Of a DNA stretch of 64,000 nucleotides, positions 25,887 to 35,049 are shown piece after piece; within the stretch, counting starts at the first letter, position 1, and each line of letters starts with the position of its first letter. Origin of the DNA: Limnohabitans sp. Rim47 (GTDB lineage: Bacteria > Pseudomonadota > Gammaproteobacteria > Burkholderiales > Burkholderiaceae_C); assembly GCF_001517545.1 (NCBI RefSeq), contig NZ_FBYA01000001.1, positions 1,009,979 through 1,073,978 on the forward strand, in the 5' to 3' direction. Under the pieces are notes generated by a model. The model made no database searches, was not told where the DNA came from, and saw nothing but the letters and a program-made list of their open reading frames with translations. The position numbers and the translations under genes are program-made.

Positions 25887-27023
25887 TCATTCAGGGCGAA
25901 ATCCGAAGACGCCCCCGGTGCGTGTCACCACCACCAAAGTTTGGCCAGCGGCCACGGGTTTGCCCACAATGGCGCTGCCGTCTGTGCTCAATCGTTGCAA
26001 AGGCTGCCCATCCTGACGTGACAGGAAATGCAGCCAACCTTTGTCATCACCCAACACCACCGAGCGGCCCAATACCAAGGGTGCCGTCAAGCCCCGAAAG
26101 CGCAAAGCGTCTTGCGTCCAGGCGGGCTGGCCACCCTGACGCTGCCAAGCCACGACCTTGCTGTCGGACTCGGTACCAAAAACCAGATTGTCGTCACCGT
26201 CCAAGCCTTCATGGCCTTGGGCTGGACGCGTCCACAAGGTGGTGCCGCGGTTGGCATCCACACACGAGACAGCCGACTGGAATGCGCGCACACACACTGA
26301 ATTGCCAAGGCGGCTGGCCCCTGCGACCAAGTCCACCAGACGCTCCACCTCGTTGGTACCTCGAGAAGATCCCACCAGCGTCTCCCAGCGCACCGCTCCC
26401 GTGTTGGGGTTTAAAGAAGCCAAACGCCCTCCCCAGCCTGCCAGCAAGGTGTCGCCAAACGGGATCAGCAAGCCAGCTTGCTGCAACACCAATGGGTCCC
26501 CGGTGCGCTGCTGCGTCCAGAGCTTTTGACCAGAAGCACCATCCAGCGCCGTGACTGCACGGTCCGCGGTCAACACAAAAACACGTGCACCGGCCACCAA
26601 AGGCGCGGTGTAAGACAGGGCAGGCAAGCGGTAGCGCCAAACTACTTTACCGGCCTCAATGGCCACCACTTCATTGCTTCGAGTGATCACGGCAAAACGC
26701 TGACCGTCTCCACTGACCCCCGCCTGTATGGGTGTGTCGAGCTTGATGCGCCAAACATCTTGGCCGGTACTGGCATTGATCAAGGCCACTTGACCTTGAG
26801 TCGAGGCCACCGCCACTTGCTCGCCGTGAACAGAGGCAAACAGGGGCGTAGTCGCAAGACCGATGCTGTTGGTCCAGACTTTTTGAACCGTCAACTGGCC
26901 TGTCACGGATGGCAATGCTGCAGGTTGCGGCTTGTCAGGTGCGCTTGAGCAAGCGGCGATCGTGAGCGCTAAAGCGCCCATCACAGTCCAACGGGCCCAG
27001 AGGTTCGAAAAAACAATCATCAC
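25887..27023 (-). CDS. bamB: outer-membrane assembly lipoprotein BamB
   Basis: 378-residue lipoprotein of the BAM complex, which inserts beta-barrel proteins in the outer membrane. The signal peptide ends in the lipobox LTIAAC. The rest is an eight-bladed PQQ-type propeller with repeated VW or VVAW strands, for example VALINASTGQDVWRIKLDT and VTALDGASGQKLWTQQRTG. The start overlaps the stop of the upstream YfgM-like gene by four bases. The neighbourhood hisS-yfgM-bamB-der is classic. Confidence 0.95.
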   Translation of the reverse strand: MMIVFSNLWARWTVMGALALTIAACSSAPDKPQPAALPSVTGQLTVQKVWTNSIGLATTPLFASVHGEQVAVASTQGQVALINASTGQDVWRIKLDTPIQAGVSGDGQRFAVITRSNEVVAIEAGKVVWRYRLPALSYTAPLVAGARVFVLTADRAVTALDGASGQKLWTQQRTGDPLVLQQAGLLIPFGDTLLAGWGGRLASLNPNTGAVRWETLVGSSRGTNEVERLVDLVAGASRLGNSVCVRAFQSAVSCVDANRGTTLWTRPAQGHEGLDGDDNLVFGTESDSKVVAWQRQGGQPAWTQDALRFRGLTAPLVLGRSVVLGDDKGWLHFLSRQDGQPLQRLSTDGSAIVGKPVAAGQTLVVVTRTGGVFGFRPE

Positions 27024-27691
27024 TTTGGAGTCTCCGAAACGGTGGCCGCATCAGGGTCAATGCCCAAGGCATTGAGTTTGGCTTGCACCAAACGGCGGTA
27101 GTCAGGGGTGTCTGCCAGTTTTTGCCATGCTTGCTGATACGCCGCAATGGCATCGGTATTTTGACCTTTGGCTTGCAACACGTCCCCGCGCAAGTCCGCA
27201 GCCAAACCCTGCATCGCCGGCGTGAATTCACCGCCCAATGGCTTCAAGGCTTCGTCGTAAGCCTTGGCATCGAGATGCAAAGCCGCCAAACGCATGCGCG
27301 CAATATCGCGATACGCCTTGTCAGAGGCGCCATTGGCAACCCAACTCAAAGCATCACGCGCTGCATCGGTTTTGCCTTGCGCTTGCAGGGTTTTGGCCGC
27401 CAACAAAGCCGATTGCTGGGCAAATTGGGTGCTGCCGAATTTGTCTTTCATGTCGGCCAAACTGCGCTCGACACGGCTGACATCACCAGAGGCCACCGAG
27501 CGCTCGACTTCATCATAAAGTGCAGAGGCTTTGGCAGCTTGGCTTCGCTCCCAATACTGGTAACCGTTCCATGCGGCATAACTGCCCAAAATAGCAATCA
27601 GCACCCAGGAAATCAGGTTGCCCCAGGTCTTCCAGAAATGCTTGATCTGGTCGAGTTGTTCTTGTTCTTCAAGGTCGAGTGGAGTGGCCAT
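27020..27691 (-). CDS. yfgM: YfgM-like TPR membrane protein (SecYEG ancillary)
   Basis: 223-residue protein with a cytoplasmic N-terminus (EEQEQLDQIKHFWKTWG), one membrane helix (LISWVLIAILGSYAAWNGY) and a periplasmic TPR-type helical domain ending LVQAKLNALGIDPD. E. coli YfgM associates with SecYEG and the chaperone PpiD. Position between hisS and bamB supports the call. It overlaps bamB by four bases. Confidence 0.9.
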   Translation of the reverse strand: MATPLDLEEQEQLDQIKHFWKTWGNLISWVLIAILGSYAAWNGYQYWERSQAAKASALYDEVERSVASGDVSRVERSLADMKDKFGSTQFAQQSALLAAKTLQAQGKTDAARDALSWVANGASDKAYRDIARMRLAALHLDAKAYDEALKPLGGEFTPAMQGLAADLRGDVLQAKGQNTDAIAAYQQAWQKLADTPDYRRLVQAKLNALGIDPDAATVSETPK

Positions 27692-27712
27692 GGTGTATTA
27701 CTGCTGTGCGCA

Positions 27713-29050
27713 TCAAAGCGTGGATTGTAGGCTGTGGCCCCAGTCGGCCACGGTGCTCAAAGACTCGGTGCGCTGGGCCCCTTCGCCGTCGCGCAGCGAT
27801 TTGACCGCCACCCGACCTTGGGCCAATTCTTCGGCCCCAAACACCAACGCAAAACGGGCGCCTGAGGCGTCGGCTTTTTTGAATTGGGACTTCATGCTGC
27901 CCATGCCCTCGCCGCTGCCCGCGTGCATTTGGGCCGATACGCCCTGAGCGCGCAAGGCTTGAAGGACCTGCATGGCCACTGGCAAAGCAGCGGCTTCGGG
28001 AATGATGGCGTACACATCGGGGGCCAGATCGGGCAAAGCCTCGCCCTGCTCTTTGATCAGTTCGAGCACGCGCTCGACACCGAGCGCCCAACCCACAGCG
28101 GGCGATGGCTTGCCGCCAATTTGCTCGATCAGGTAGTCATAACGGCCACCGCCACAAATGGTGCCTTGCGAGCCCAAGCGGGTGGTGATGAACTCGAACA
28201 CCGTGAGGTTGTAGTAATCCATGCCCCGCACCAAACGCGGGTTGATGCTGTAGGCCACGCCGTTGGCGTCCAGGATGGCTTTGACCGCGTTGAAGTGCGC
28301 CAAAGAGGCTTCACCCAAAAAGTCGAGCAAACGCGGTGCGGCCTCAACCACGCTTTGCATGGCCGGGTTTTTGGTGTCCAGGATGCGCAGTGGGTTGCTG
28401 TGCAGGCGGCGTTTGGCTTCTTCGTCCAGCACATCGCTGTGCTTTTCGAGGTGGGCAATCAGCGCAGCGCGGTGGGCCTGGCGCTCAGCGGGCTGGCCCA
28501 AGCTGTTCAGTTCCAGTCGCACGTCCTTGAGGCCCAACACCTTCCAAAGGTCATTGGCCAGCAAAATCAGTTCGGCATCCACCTCGGCACCGCCAAAACC
28601 CAGCACTTCGGCACCGATTTGGTGGAACTGGCGGTAACGGCCGCGCTGGGGACGCTCATGGCGAAACATCGGCCCCATGTAGTACAGGCGTTTGCCGCCT
28701 TCGTACAGCAGGTTGTGCTCAACCACGGCCCGAACCAAGCCTGCGGTGCCTTCTGGGCGCAAAGTCAGCTGTTCGCCATTAAGGCGGTCCTCAAAGGAGT
28801 ACATCTCCTTTTCCACGATGTCGGTCACCTCGCCCAAGCCGCGCACGAACAGCGCGGTGGGCTCCACAATGGGCAATCGCACATTGCGGTAGGCGTAACG
28901 CGCCATCAAATCACGCACCTGGGCCTCCAGCCATTCCCAGCGGGCAGACTCAGGCGGCAAGATGTCGTTCATGCCCTTGACGCCCACCAGCTTCTGGGCT
29001 TTTGCCATTTTTTCGGCCTTGGGGGCGTTTTCTTTCGAAGACTCGCTCAT
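27713..29050 (-). CDS. hisS: histidyl-tRNA synthetase
   Basis: 445-residue class II aminoacyl-tRNA synthetase. Motif 2 region GPMFRHERPQRGRYRQFHQ and the histidine-specific LVRGMDYYNLTVFEF and GGGRYDYL motifs are intact. A C-terminal anticodon-binding domain follows. Residues 1-20 are a charged extension (SESSKENAPKAEKMAKAQK) before the core that starts LVGVKGMNDILPPE. The start overlaps ispG by four bases. This is the real HisRS; the hisZ at 19192 is its paralog. Confidence 0.96.
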   Translation of the reverse strand: MSESSKENAPKAEKMAKAQKLVGVKGMNDILPPESARWEWLEAQVRDLMARYAYRNVRLPIVEPTALFVRGLGEVTDIVEKEMYSFEDRLNGEQLTLRPEGTAGLVRAVVEHNLLYEGGKRLYYMGPMFRHERPQRGRYRQFHQIGAEVLGFGGAEVDAELILLANDLWKVLGLKDVRLELNSLGQPAERQAHRAALIAHLEKHSDVLDEEAKRRLHSNPLRILDTKNPAMQSVVEAAPRLLDFLGEASLAHFNAVKAILDANGVAYSINPRLVRGMDYYNLTVFEFITTRLGSQGTICGGGRYDYLIEQIGGKPSPAVGWALGVERVLELIKEQGEALPDLAPDVYAIIPEAAALPVAMQVLQALRAQGVSAQMHAGSGEGMGSMKSQFKKADASGARFALVFGAEELAQGRVAVKSLRDGEGAQRTESLSTVADWGHSLQSTL

Positions 29051-30318
29051 TTTTTCTCAGCAGATCCGGAACCAAAACGATTCTCAATGTAGTTTTCAAC
29101 CAGCACCTGAAACTCTTGCGCGATGCCATCGCCGCGCAAGGTCAGTCGCTTTTCGCCGTCAATGAAGACCGGAGCAGCAGGCGCTTCACCGGTACCCGGC
29201 AAACTGATGCCGATGTCGGCGTGCTTGCTCTCGCCGGGGCCGTTGACGATGCAGCCCATCACAGCCACCTTGAGGTTTTCAACGCCGGGGTAACGCACTC
29301 GCCAAACGGGCATCTGGGCGCGCAAAAAGTCGTCGATTTGTTTGGCCAAATCTTGGAAGGTGCTGCTGGTGGTGCGCCCACAACCGGGGCAAGCGGTCAC
29401 GCTGGGCACAAAAATGCGCAAACCCAGTGACTGCAAAATCTCTGAAGCGATCACCACTTCTTGCGTGCGCGCTTCGCCCGGCTGCGGCGTGAGCGAGACA
29501 CGAATCGTGTCGCCAATGCCCTCTTGCAACAAGATCGATAAGGCCGTGGCCGACGCCACCGTGCCCTTGGTGCCCATGCCCGCCTCGGTCAAACCCAAAT
29601 GCAAGGCGTAATCGGTGCGGCGGCCCAGCTCGCGGTAGACAGAAATCAAATCTTGCACACCCGACACTTTGCACGACAGCGCGATTTGCGCGCCATTGAG
29701 GCCCATGGCCTCGGCACGCTGAGCAGACGAGATGGCCGAGCTGATCAAAGCTTCGTACATGACCTGCCGCGCCTCCCAAGGCTGGGCACGCTGGCTGTTG
29801 GTGTCCATCAATTCGGCCAGCAAATCTTGGTCGAGGCTGCCCCAATTCACGCCGATGCGGATGGCTTTGTCAAACCGCATGGCCGCTTCGATCATCTGGC
29901 CAAACTGCACATCACGTTTGTCGCCTTTTCCCACATTGCCGGGGTTGATGCGGTATTTGGACAGCGCCTCGGCACAGGCCGGATAGTCGGTCAGCAGGCG
30001 GTGGCCGTTGTAATGGAAATCGCCGATCAAGGGCACGTCGATGCCCATTTTGTCGAGTTGGTCGCGGATGTGCGGCACAGCCTGCGCTGCTTCGGGCGTG
30101 TTGACCGTGATGCGGACCATCTCGGAGCCGGCAATCGCCAGTTCCTTGACCTGGATGGCAGTGCCGATCACGTCCACCGTATCGGTGTTGGTCATGGACT
30201 GCACACGCACAGGTGCGCCACCGCCCACGGTGACCACGCGCGAACCCCAGACCACTTTGGACTGGCGGCTGTGTCGCTTGGCTGGCAATGCGATGTCAAT
30301 CGGGGATGGAGAAATCAT
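29047..30318 (-). CDS. ispG: 4-hydroxy-3-methylbut-2-enyl diphosphate synthase
   Basis: 423-residue IspG (GcpE), the iron-sulfur enzyme of the MEP isoprenoid pathway that makes HMBPP. N-terminal TIM barrel: VRVQSMTNTDTVDV, PLIGDFHYNGHRLL and IRIGVNWGSLDQDLL. The C-terminal domain binds [4Fe-4S] through VTACPGCGRTTSSTFQ and AVMGCIVNGPGE. It overlaps rodZ upstream and hisS downstream by four bases each. Confidence 0.96.
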   Translation of the reverse strand: MISPSPIDIALPAKRHSRQSKVVWGSRVVTVGGGAPVRVQSMTNTDTVDVIGTAIQVKELAIAGSEMVRITVNTPEAAQAVPHIRDQLDKMGIDVPLIGDFHYNGHRLLTDYPACAEALSKYRINPGNVGKGDKRDVQFGQMIEAAMRFDKAIRIGVNWGSLDQDLLAELMDTNSQRAQPWEARQVMYEALISSAISSAQRAEAMGLNGAQIALSCKVSGVQDLISVYRELGRRTDYALHLGLTEAGMGTKGTVASATALSILLQEGIGDTIRVSLTPQPGEARTQEVVIASEILQSLGLRIFVPSVTACPGCGRTTSSTFQDLAKQIDDFLRAQMPVWRVRYPGVENLKVAVMGCIVNGPGESKHADIGISLPGTGEAPAAPVFIDGEKRLTLRGDGIAQEFQVLVENYIENRFGSGSAEKK

Positions 30319-31226
30319 GGCTTCACCTCAAATCGGGCAGTGTTGACCTGGGTGTGTGGCTTGAGGTCGAAAGCTTGACCCTTGACAGACAATTGAACAG
30401 CATCGGCACGGCCCACCACCACCGAAACAGGCAAAACAGCAGTGACGCGCTTGGTTTCGCCCGAATTCAAAACGCCATTCCAGATGAGTTGTTTTTGACC
30501 ATCCCGCACCTCGATCCAGCTGACATTTTGGGCACTGAACAACAACTCGGACGTGGCTGAGGCCACCGCAACGGGTGCCGAAATAGCTGCCACAACGACG
30601 CCGGGCGCGCCCAAGGGCGTTGCCTCAGACGCGGACATGGCCAACTCTGTCGGGTTCAAAGGTGTGGCCAAAGACACCGGATCGGCGGGGCTTGTAACGG
30701 CCTCTGCTGCAGGCACTGACACGGCCACCACATCGGGCAGACCATTCAACCAGCCCAACTTTGAGGGGCCAGGCAACCAGATCAACGCTGCAATCACAAC
30801 CAGCATGCCAACGGCTGCCCACAAAGCCTTGCCCGGCACCTCGAAAGTGGAGCGAGGCATGCGGCCCAAATCAACGGGTGGGGTGTAGGCATAGCGCACA
30901 GCACCATGCGGCTCCAAGTAGTTGGCCGATTGTGGCAACAAAGCCAAGATCGGGGCTGAATCGACGCGCAACTGTCGGCACACGCTGGCGGCTAAACCTC
31001 GGGCAAATACAGGGCTTGAATCGGTTGGGTACTCGTCTGCCTCCAGGGCCGCCAACTGCCGCACGGGAACCTTCAAGTTCGCCGATAAAACCGCCAAATG
31101 CACACCGGCCGCTTGCCGGGCCGCTTTCAACAGACTGCCAGCAGTCGCGGCTGGAGCGGGAGAAACGGGTGATGCTCCGCTGTCAGAGGCGAGCGTAGAA
31201 CTGTCAGGGTTTGTGTTTTCAGGCAT
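30315..31226 (-). CDS. rodZ: RodZ-like cytoskeletal membrane protein
   Basis: 303 residues. The N-terminal helix-turn-helix (GSLLKAARQAAGVHLAVLSA to ARGLAASVCRQL, residues 29-88) resembles RodZ, which binds MreB. A membrane helix (WAAVGMLVVIAALIWL) lies near residue 140, then a Val/Ala/Pro-rich linker, and a C-terminal DUF4115 domain (SWIEVRDGQKQLIWNGVLNS). It probably maintains rod shape. It overlaps rlmN by eight bases and ispG by four; rodZ-ispG-hisS is a widespread order. Confidence 0.88.
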   Translation of the reverse strand: MPENTNPDSSTLASDSGASPVSPAPAATAGSLLKAARQAAGVHLAVLSANLKVPVRQLAALEADEYPTDSSPVFARGLAASVCRQLRVDSAPILALLPQSANYLEPHGAVRYAYTPPVDLGRMPRSTFEVPGKALWAAVGMLVVIAALIWLPGPSKLGWLNGLPDVVAVSVPAAEAVTSPADPVSLATPLNPTELAMSASEATPLGAPGVVVAAISAPVAVASATSELLFSAQNVSWIEVRDGQKQLIWNGVLNSGETKRVTAVLPVSVVVGRADAVQLSVKGQAFDLKPHTQVNTARFEVKP

Positions 31227-32370
31227 CGCGAGGCTCCTGGACTTGAACAGAAGAAACGGGTACCAAGCGAATGGTGCGTTGCTGCGCCATGCGGCTTTGA
31301 ACTTGCGTGCGGTCTTTCACATCACCGGCCAATTGCCCGCAAGCGGCGTCGATGTCATCCCCTCGGGTTTTACGAACCGTGGTCACCAAGCCCGCTTCTT
31401 GCAGCTGTTTGGCAAAGGCCTGCACGCGGCCGCTGGACGAGCGCAGCAAGCCAGAAGCCGGAAATGGATTGAAAGGGATCAGGTTGAACTTGCAACGCAG
31501 GCCCTGGCGAGCGTGCTTTTGCACCAGATCAATGAGCTGGCTGGCGTGCTCGGGCTGGTCGTTGACGCCATCGAGCATGCAATATTCAAAAGTGATGAAG
31601 TCGCGCGGCGCATGGGCCAAATAACCGATACAAGCCTGCATCAGTTCATCCAGCGGGTATTTTTTATTCAATGGGACCAAGTTGTCACGCAATGCATCGT
31701 TTGGCGCATGCAGCGACACCGCCAATGCCACCGGACAATCGGCCGACAAACGCTCGATCATGGGCACCACGCCCGACGTGGACACAGTGACCCGGCGCCG
31801 CGACAGGCCATAGCCGTGGTCGTCGAGCATGGCACGCAAGGCGGGCACCAGAGCTGAGTAGTTTTGCAGGGGCTCGCCCATGCCCATCATCACCACGTTG
31901 GAGATGACACGGTCTTCAGTTTGCAGGTGCTTGCGCAAAAAATGCTCAGCGAACCACAGTTGCGCCAGAATTTCTCCGGTCGTCAGGTTGCGACTGAAGC
32001 CTTGGTGGCCTGTAGAACAAAAACGACATCCCACAGCGCATCCGGCTTGGGAAGAAATGCACAAGGTGCCCCGATCGTCTTCGGGAATAAACACCGATTC
32101 GATGGCGTTGCCATCGCCGACATCAAACAACCACTTGATGGTGCCGTCGGTCGAGATGTGTTGACTGATCACGGGCAGCGCTGAAACGTGCGCGTGAGAG
32201 TGGAGTTTTTGGCGCAAAGACTTGGCCAAATCACTCATTTGATCAAAATCAGCAGCGCCCCGCTGGTGAATCCAGCGGAACAACTGGGTGGCTCGAAAGC
32301 GTTTTTCGCCCAAACCCTCGCAAAAAACGGCCAAACCATCCAGATCAAATTCGAGCAGGTTGGCCGTCAT
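31219..32370 (-). CDS. rlmN: dual-specificity rRNA/tRNA adenine C2-methyltransferase
   Basis: 383-residue radical SAM RlmN, which makes m2A2503 in 23S rRNA and m2A37 in some tRNAs. The cluster motif is CAVGCRFCSTG. The second catalytic Cys near the C-terminus is in DIDAACGQLAGDV; the family segment MGMGEPLQNY is also present. It starts 32 bases after ndk. Confident. Confidence 0.96.
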   Translation of the reverse strand: MTANLLEFDLDGLAVFCEGLGEKRFRATQLFRWIHQRGAADFDQMSDLAKSLRQKLHSHAHVSALPVISQHISTDGTIKWLFDVGDGNAIESVFIPEDDRGTLCISSQAGCAVGCRFCSTGHQGFSRNLTTGEILAQLWFAEHFLRKHLQTEDRVISNVVMMGMGEPLQNYSALVPALRAMLDDHGYGLSRRRVTVSTSGVVPMIERLSADCPVALAVSLHAPNDALRDNLVPLNKKYPLDELMQACIGYLAHAPRDFITFEYCMLDGVNDQPEHASQLIDLVQKHARQGLRCKFNLIPFNPFPASGLLRSSSGRVQAFAKQLQEAGLVTTVRKTRGDDIDAACGQLAGDVKDRTQVQSRMAQQRTIRLVPVSSVQVQEPRDA

Positions 32371-32402
32371 GGGGGCAAGGTCGCGCTAGAGCCGCGACGC
32401 TA

Positions 32403-32828
32403 TCAGCGTGCGTAAACGTTCATGCCGGCGAAGAAGAATGCAACTTCTGCGGCAGCAGTTTCAGGGGCGTCAGAACCGTGCACAGCGTTGGCATCAATGC
32501 TGTCAGCGAAGTCAGCACGGATCGTGCCAGCGTCTGCTTTCTTGGGATCGGTCGCGCCCATCAGGTCACGGTTCTTGGCAATGGCGTTCTCGCCTTCCAG
32601 GGCTTGGATCATCACGGGGCCGGAGATCATGAAATCAACCAGATCTTTGAAGAAAGGGCGTGCGCTGTGCACAGCATAAAACTGCTCGGCTTCGCCACGC
32701 GACAAGTGAGCCATCCGTGCGGCAACGACTTTCAGGCCGGCAGCTTCGAAACGGGCATAGATTTGACCGATGACGTTCTTGGCGACTGCGTCGGGCTTGA
32801 TGATGGAGAGTGTGCGTTCGATGGCCAT
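32403..32828 (-). CDS. ndk: nucleoside diphosphate kinase
   Basis: 141-residue Ndk, which balances NTP pools by phosphate transfer through a catalytic His, here in NAVHGSDAPETA. The N-terminus is AIERTLSIIKPDAVAKN. The start at 32828 has AGGA six bases upstream; a 16-codon upstream extension is not family sequence. It heads the minus-strand run of core genes. Confidence 0.97.
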   Translation of the reverse strand: MAIERTLSIIKPDAVAKNVIGQIYARFEAAGLKVVAARMAHLSRGEAEQFYAVHSARPFFKDLVDFMISGPVMIQALEGENAIAKNRDLMGATDPKKADAGTIRADFADSIDANAVHGSDAPETAAAEVAFFFAGMNVYAR

Positions 32829-32884
32829 GGTATTTCCTGTACGAAAGTGTTTTAAAGCATTTTTGCCATGCGGCAAAGCCCGCT

Positions 32885-32890
32885 ATTCTA
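32885..32890 (-). promoter_or_regulatory. candidate -10 box for the ndk-led operon
   Basis: On the minus strand TAGAAT lies 57 bases upstream of the ndk ATG. No good -35 is seen at 17 bases. It is the best -10-like hexamer upstream of the longest operon in the window, and the call is weak. Confidence 0.3.
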
Positions 32891-32914
32891 ACCCGAGCAG
32901 ACCCGCCAAATGAC

Positions 32915-32940
32915 ACTGTGGCGCCGCATGGCCCCACAGT
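32915..32940 (-). terminator. inverted repeat downstream of rluB
   Basis: 7-base perfect stem ACTGTGG/CCACAGT with a 12-base GC-rich loop, 12 bases beyond the rluB stop. No T run follows on the minus strand. It may end the rluD-scpB-rluB unit or insulate ndk, but could be a simple structural element. Confidence 0.4.
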
Positions 32941-32951
32941 AGAAACTGAAA

Positions 32952-34160
32952 TTAACGGCTCCGGCCACCGCCGCCACGCCCACCACGGCCTGGACCGCCT
33001 GGGGCTTTTTTCAAACGGTTGAAGCTCTCCGCGCCAATGTACTTGGCCTCACTTTTCGGGGCATCCGACTTGGCATGCAAGCCAGACCCGCCTGCAGCCT
33101 GGTTGGGTTTGGCTGCAGGTTTGGCCCGTGGCACCGCTGTGCCCATGCGGCCCTGCCCCCCCGTGCGTGGGCGGCGGTCATTGCGATCGGTTCTTGAGAC
33201 CGGACGCGGCACAGCCGTCTTGGTGCGATCAAGGGTGCCCGCAGCGCGCATGAGCGCACGGATATCGGACTCGTCCAGCTCCAGCCAAGCCCCCCGACGC
33301 AAACCGTGAGGCAACACCATTGCACCGTAACGGATGCGGATCAGGCGGCTCACCGCATGACCCACCGACTCCATCATGCGGCGCACCTCGCGGTTGCGGC
33401 CTTCAGAAATAGTGACGCGATACCAGCAGTTCGAACCTTCGCCGCCGCCGTCTTCAATGGAGCCGAACTGAGCCGGACCGTCGTCGAGGTTGACACCGTC
33501 GAGCAGTTTTTGTTTTTCGTCTTTGCTCAATGCGCCCAAAACGCGCACCGCGTATTCACGCTCGAGGCCGAAACGGGGGTGCATCAACTGATTGGCCAGC
33601 TCGCCTGAGCTGGTGAACAACAAGAGGCCTTCCGTGTTCAGGTCCAGACGACCCACAGACTGCCATTTGCCGTTTTGCAGGCGCGGCAATTTGCGAAACA
33701 CCGACGGGCGGTTTTGCGGATCGTCATGGCTGACGATTTCGCCTGCGGGTTTGTGATAGGCGATCACCCGGGCTGGAGGCGGGTCAATGCGAATGTGAAT
33801 GGGTTTGCCATTGACCTTGATCTGGTCACCGTATTGCACGCGCTGGCCTACGTGGGCCGGCTCGTTGTTGACCGAAATTCGGCCTTCGGCAATCAGCTTT
33901 TCCATTTCCAGACGCGAGCCCATGCCGGCTTGCGCCAGCACTTTGTGCAATTTGGGCGAATCGGTCTGGGGGGCCAGCACGCGCTTGCCCAGGTCGATAG
34001 CGACGTCTTCGGTGGCTTCCTCATCGTCAAACTGACCCGAGACCACATCGGCCAGCTCAATCGGTTTATAGGTCGACTCGGCATGCAGGTCCGCCTTGGG
34101 TTGGCGAGCTGCGGCATCGGGTGCGGACGAGCGCTTGTCGTCGTGATTTGCTTGGTTCAT
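32952..34160 (-). CDS. rluB: 23S rRNA pseudouridine synthase RluB-type with basic C-terminal tail
   Basis: 402-residue RsuA-family synthase that probably makes pseudouridine 2605 in 23S rRNA. An acidic N-terminal extension (about 70 residues) is followed by an S4 domain (HKVLAQAGMGSRLEMEKLI) and the catalytic domain with the Asp in VGRLDLNTEGLLLFT. The last 110 residues are a disordered Gly/Arg/Lys tail ending GGRGGGGRSR, a likely RNA-binding extension. The start overlaps scpB. RluB rather than RluE/RluF is favoured by the scpB-rluB arrangement. Confidence 0.9.
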   Translation of the reverse strand: MNQANHDDKRSSAPDAAARQPKADLHAESTYKPIELADVVSGQFDDEEATEDVAIDLGKRVLAPQTDSPKLHKVLAQAGMGSRLEMEKLIAEGRISVNNEPAHVGQRVQYGDQIKVNGKPIHIRIDPPPARVIAYHKPAGEIVSHDDPQNRPSVFRKLPRLQNGKWQSVGRLDLNTEGLLLFTSSGELANQLMHPRFGLEREYAVRVLGALSKDEKQKLLDGVNLDDGPAQFGSIEDGGGEGSNCWYRVTISEGRNREVRRMMESVGHAVSRLIRIRYGAMVLPHGLRRGAWLELDESDIRALMRAAGTLDRTKTAVPRPVSRTDRNDRRPRTGGQGRMGTAVPRAKPAAKPNQAAGGSGLHAKSDAPKSEAKYIGAESFNRLKKAPGGPGRGGRGGGGRSR

Positions 34161-34909
34161 TTGTTGGAGGACTCTTCGCCATGCAGCGGACGGTCAGGGT
34201 GGTTATCTGGGTTCGCAGACAGGCTAGGATCATCACTGTGATCGGGGTGAGCGCCAGAGGCGTCGGGGGCAGCGGCATCTTCCGAATCGGCCACGATGGG
34301 CATCTCGAAAGGCAAGGCGTTGATCGCGTCTTCGAGCGACAAGGAGGGCTGAACAGGCAGTTCGTCAACCAAGCCGGACAAAGCCGACGTTTGACCATCG
34401 ACCTGGGAAAGCATGGGCAGCTGATCGAGAGAAGCAAGCCCCAAATCATCGAGAAACTGGCGCGTGGTGGCGTACAAACCTGGTCGACCCACGGTTTCCC
34501 GGTGGCCAATGACTTCCACCCATCCGCGGTCTTCCAACTGCTTGAGGATTTGTGAGTTGATGGTCACGCCTCGAATATCTTCCATATCGCCCCGGGTCAC
34601 CGGCTGACGGTACGCAATGATGGCCAGTGTTTCGAGCACCGCACGGGTGTATTTAGGTGGCTTTTCGGGGTGCAGGCGGTCCAGAAACTGACGCAACTCA
34701 GGCCGGCTTTGAAAGCGCCAACCGCTGGCCACGCTGGTCAACTCAAGCCCTTTTTGAGCCCACTCTTGTTGTATGTCTTGCAGCATTTGCCGCAGGGTGT
34801 CGGCCCCGAGCGCATCGTCAAATAACACGCGCATGTCGCGCAATGACAAAGGCTGACCTGCTGTGAGCAAGGCCGTTTCCAGGACACGTTGGGCTTGCGC
34901 CGTGTTCAT
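34157..34909 (-). CDS. scpB: segregation and condensation protein B
   Basis: 250-residue ScpB, a kleisin-associated partner of SMC-ScpA in chromosome condensation. Two winged-helix domains are in the first 170 residues: ETALLTAGQPLSLRDMRVLF, then YTRAVLETLAIIAYRQPVTR and GRPGLYATTRQFLDDLGL. The C-terminal 80 residues are acidic and low in complexity (ADSEDAAAPDASGAHPDHSD). The start at 34909 is where family sequence begins. scpA is not in this window. Confidence 0.92.
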   Translation of the reverse strand: MNTAQAQRVLETALLTAGQPLSLRDMRVLFDDALGADTLRQMLQDIQQEWAQKGLELTSVASGWRFQSRPELRQFLDRLHPEKPPKYTRAVLETLAIIAYRQPVTRGDMEDIRGVTINSQILKQLEDRGWVEVIGHRETVGRPGLYATTRQFLDDLGLASLDQLPMLSQVDGQTSALSGLVDELPVQPSLSLEDAINALPFEMPIVADSEDAAAPDASGAHPDHSDDPSLSANPDNHPDRPLHGEESSNK

Positions 34910-34926
34910 GTGTCGATCTTTCGGGA

Positions 34927-34946
34927 GAAAAAACGCCTCACGGCGT
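34927..34946 (-). terminator. rho-independent terminator between rluD and scpB
   Basis: On the minus strand a short stem ACGCC/GGCGT with a 4-base loop is followed by six T residues. It lies 104 bases after the rluD stop and 18 bases before the scpB ATG. The stem is short, so it may act as an attenuator in front of scpB. Confidence 0.5.
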
Positions 34947-35049
34947 AAAAGGTGCAGAGGTGATGGCCGTTTTTGTGAAAAACAGCCCCGTTCTGGAGAG
35001 GCTTGGCCACTGACCAAACCCTGGATTCGCGCGGGCCAGTGAATCTGGC

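Noticed and set aside
24653..26554. 633-codon plus-strand frame opposite der and bamB
   Set aside because: Crosses two unrelated certain genes on the other strand; no motif.
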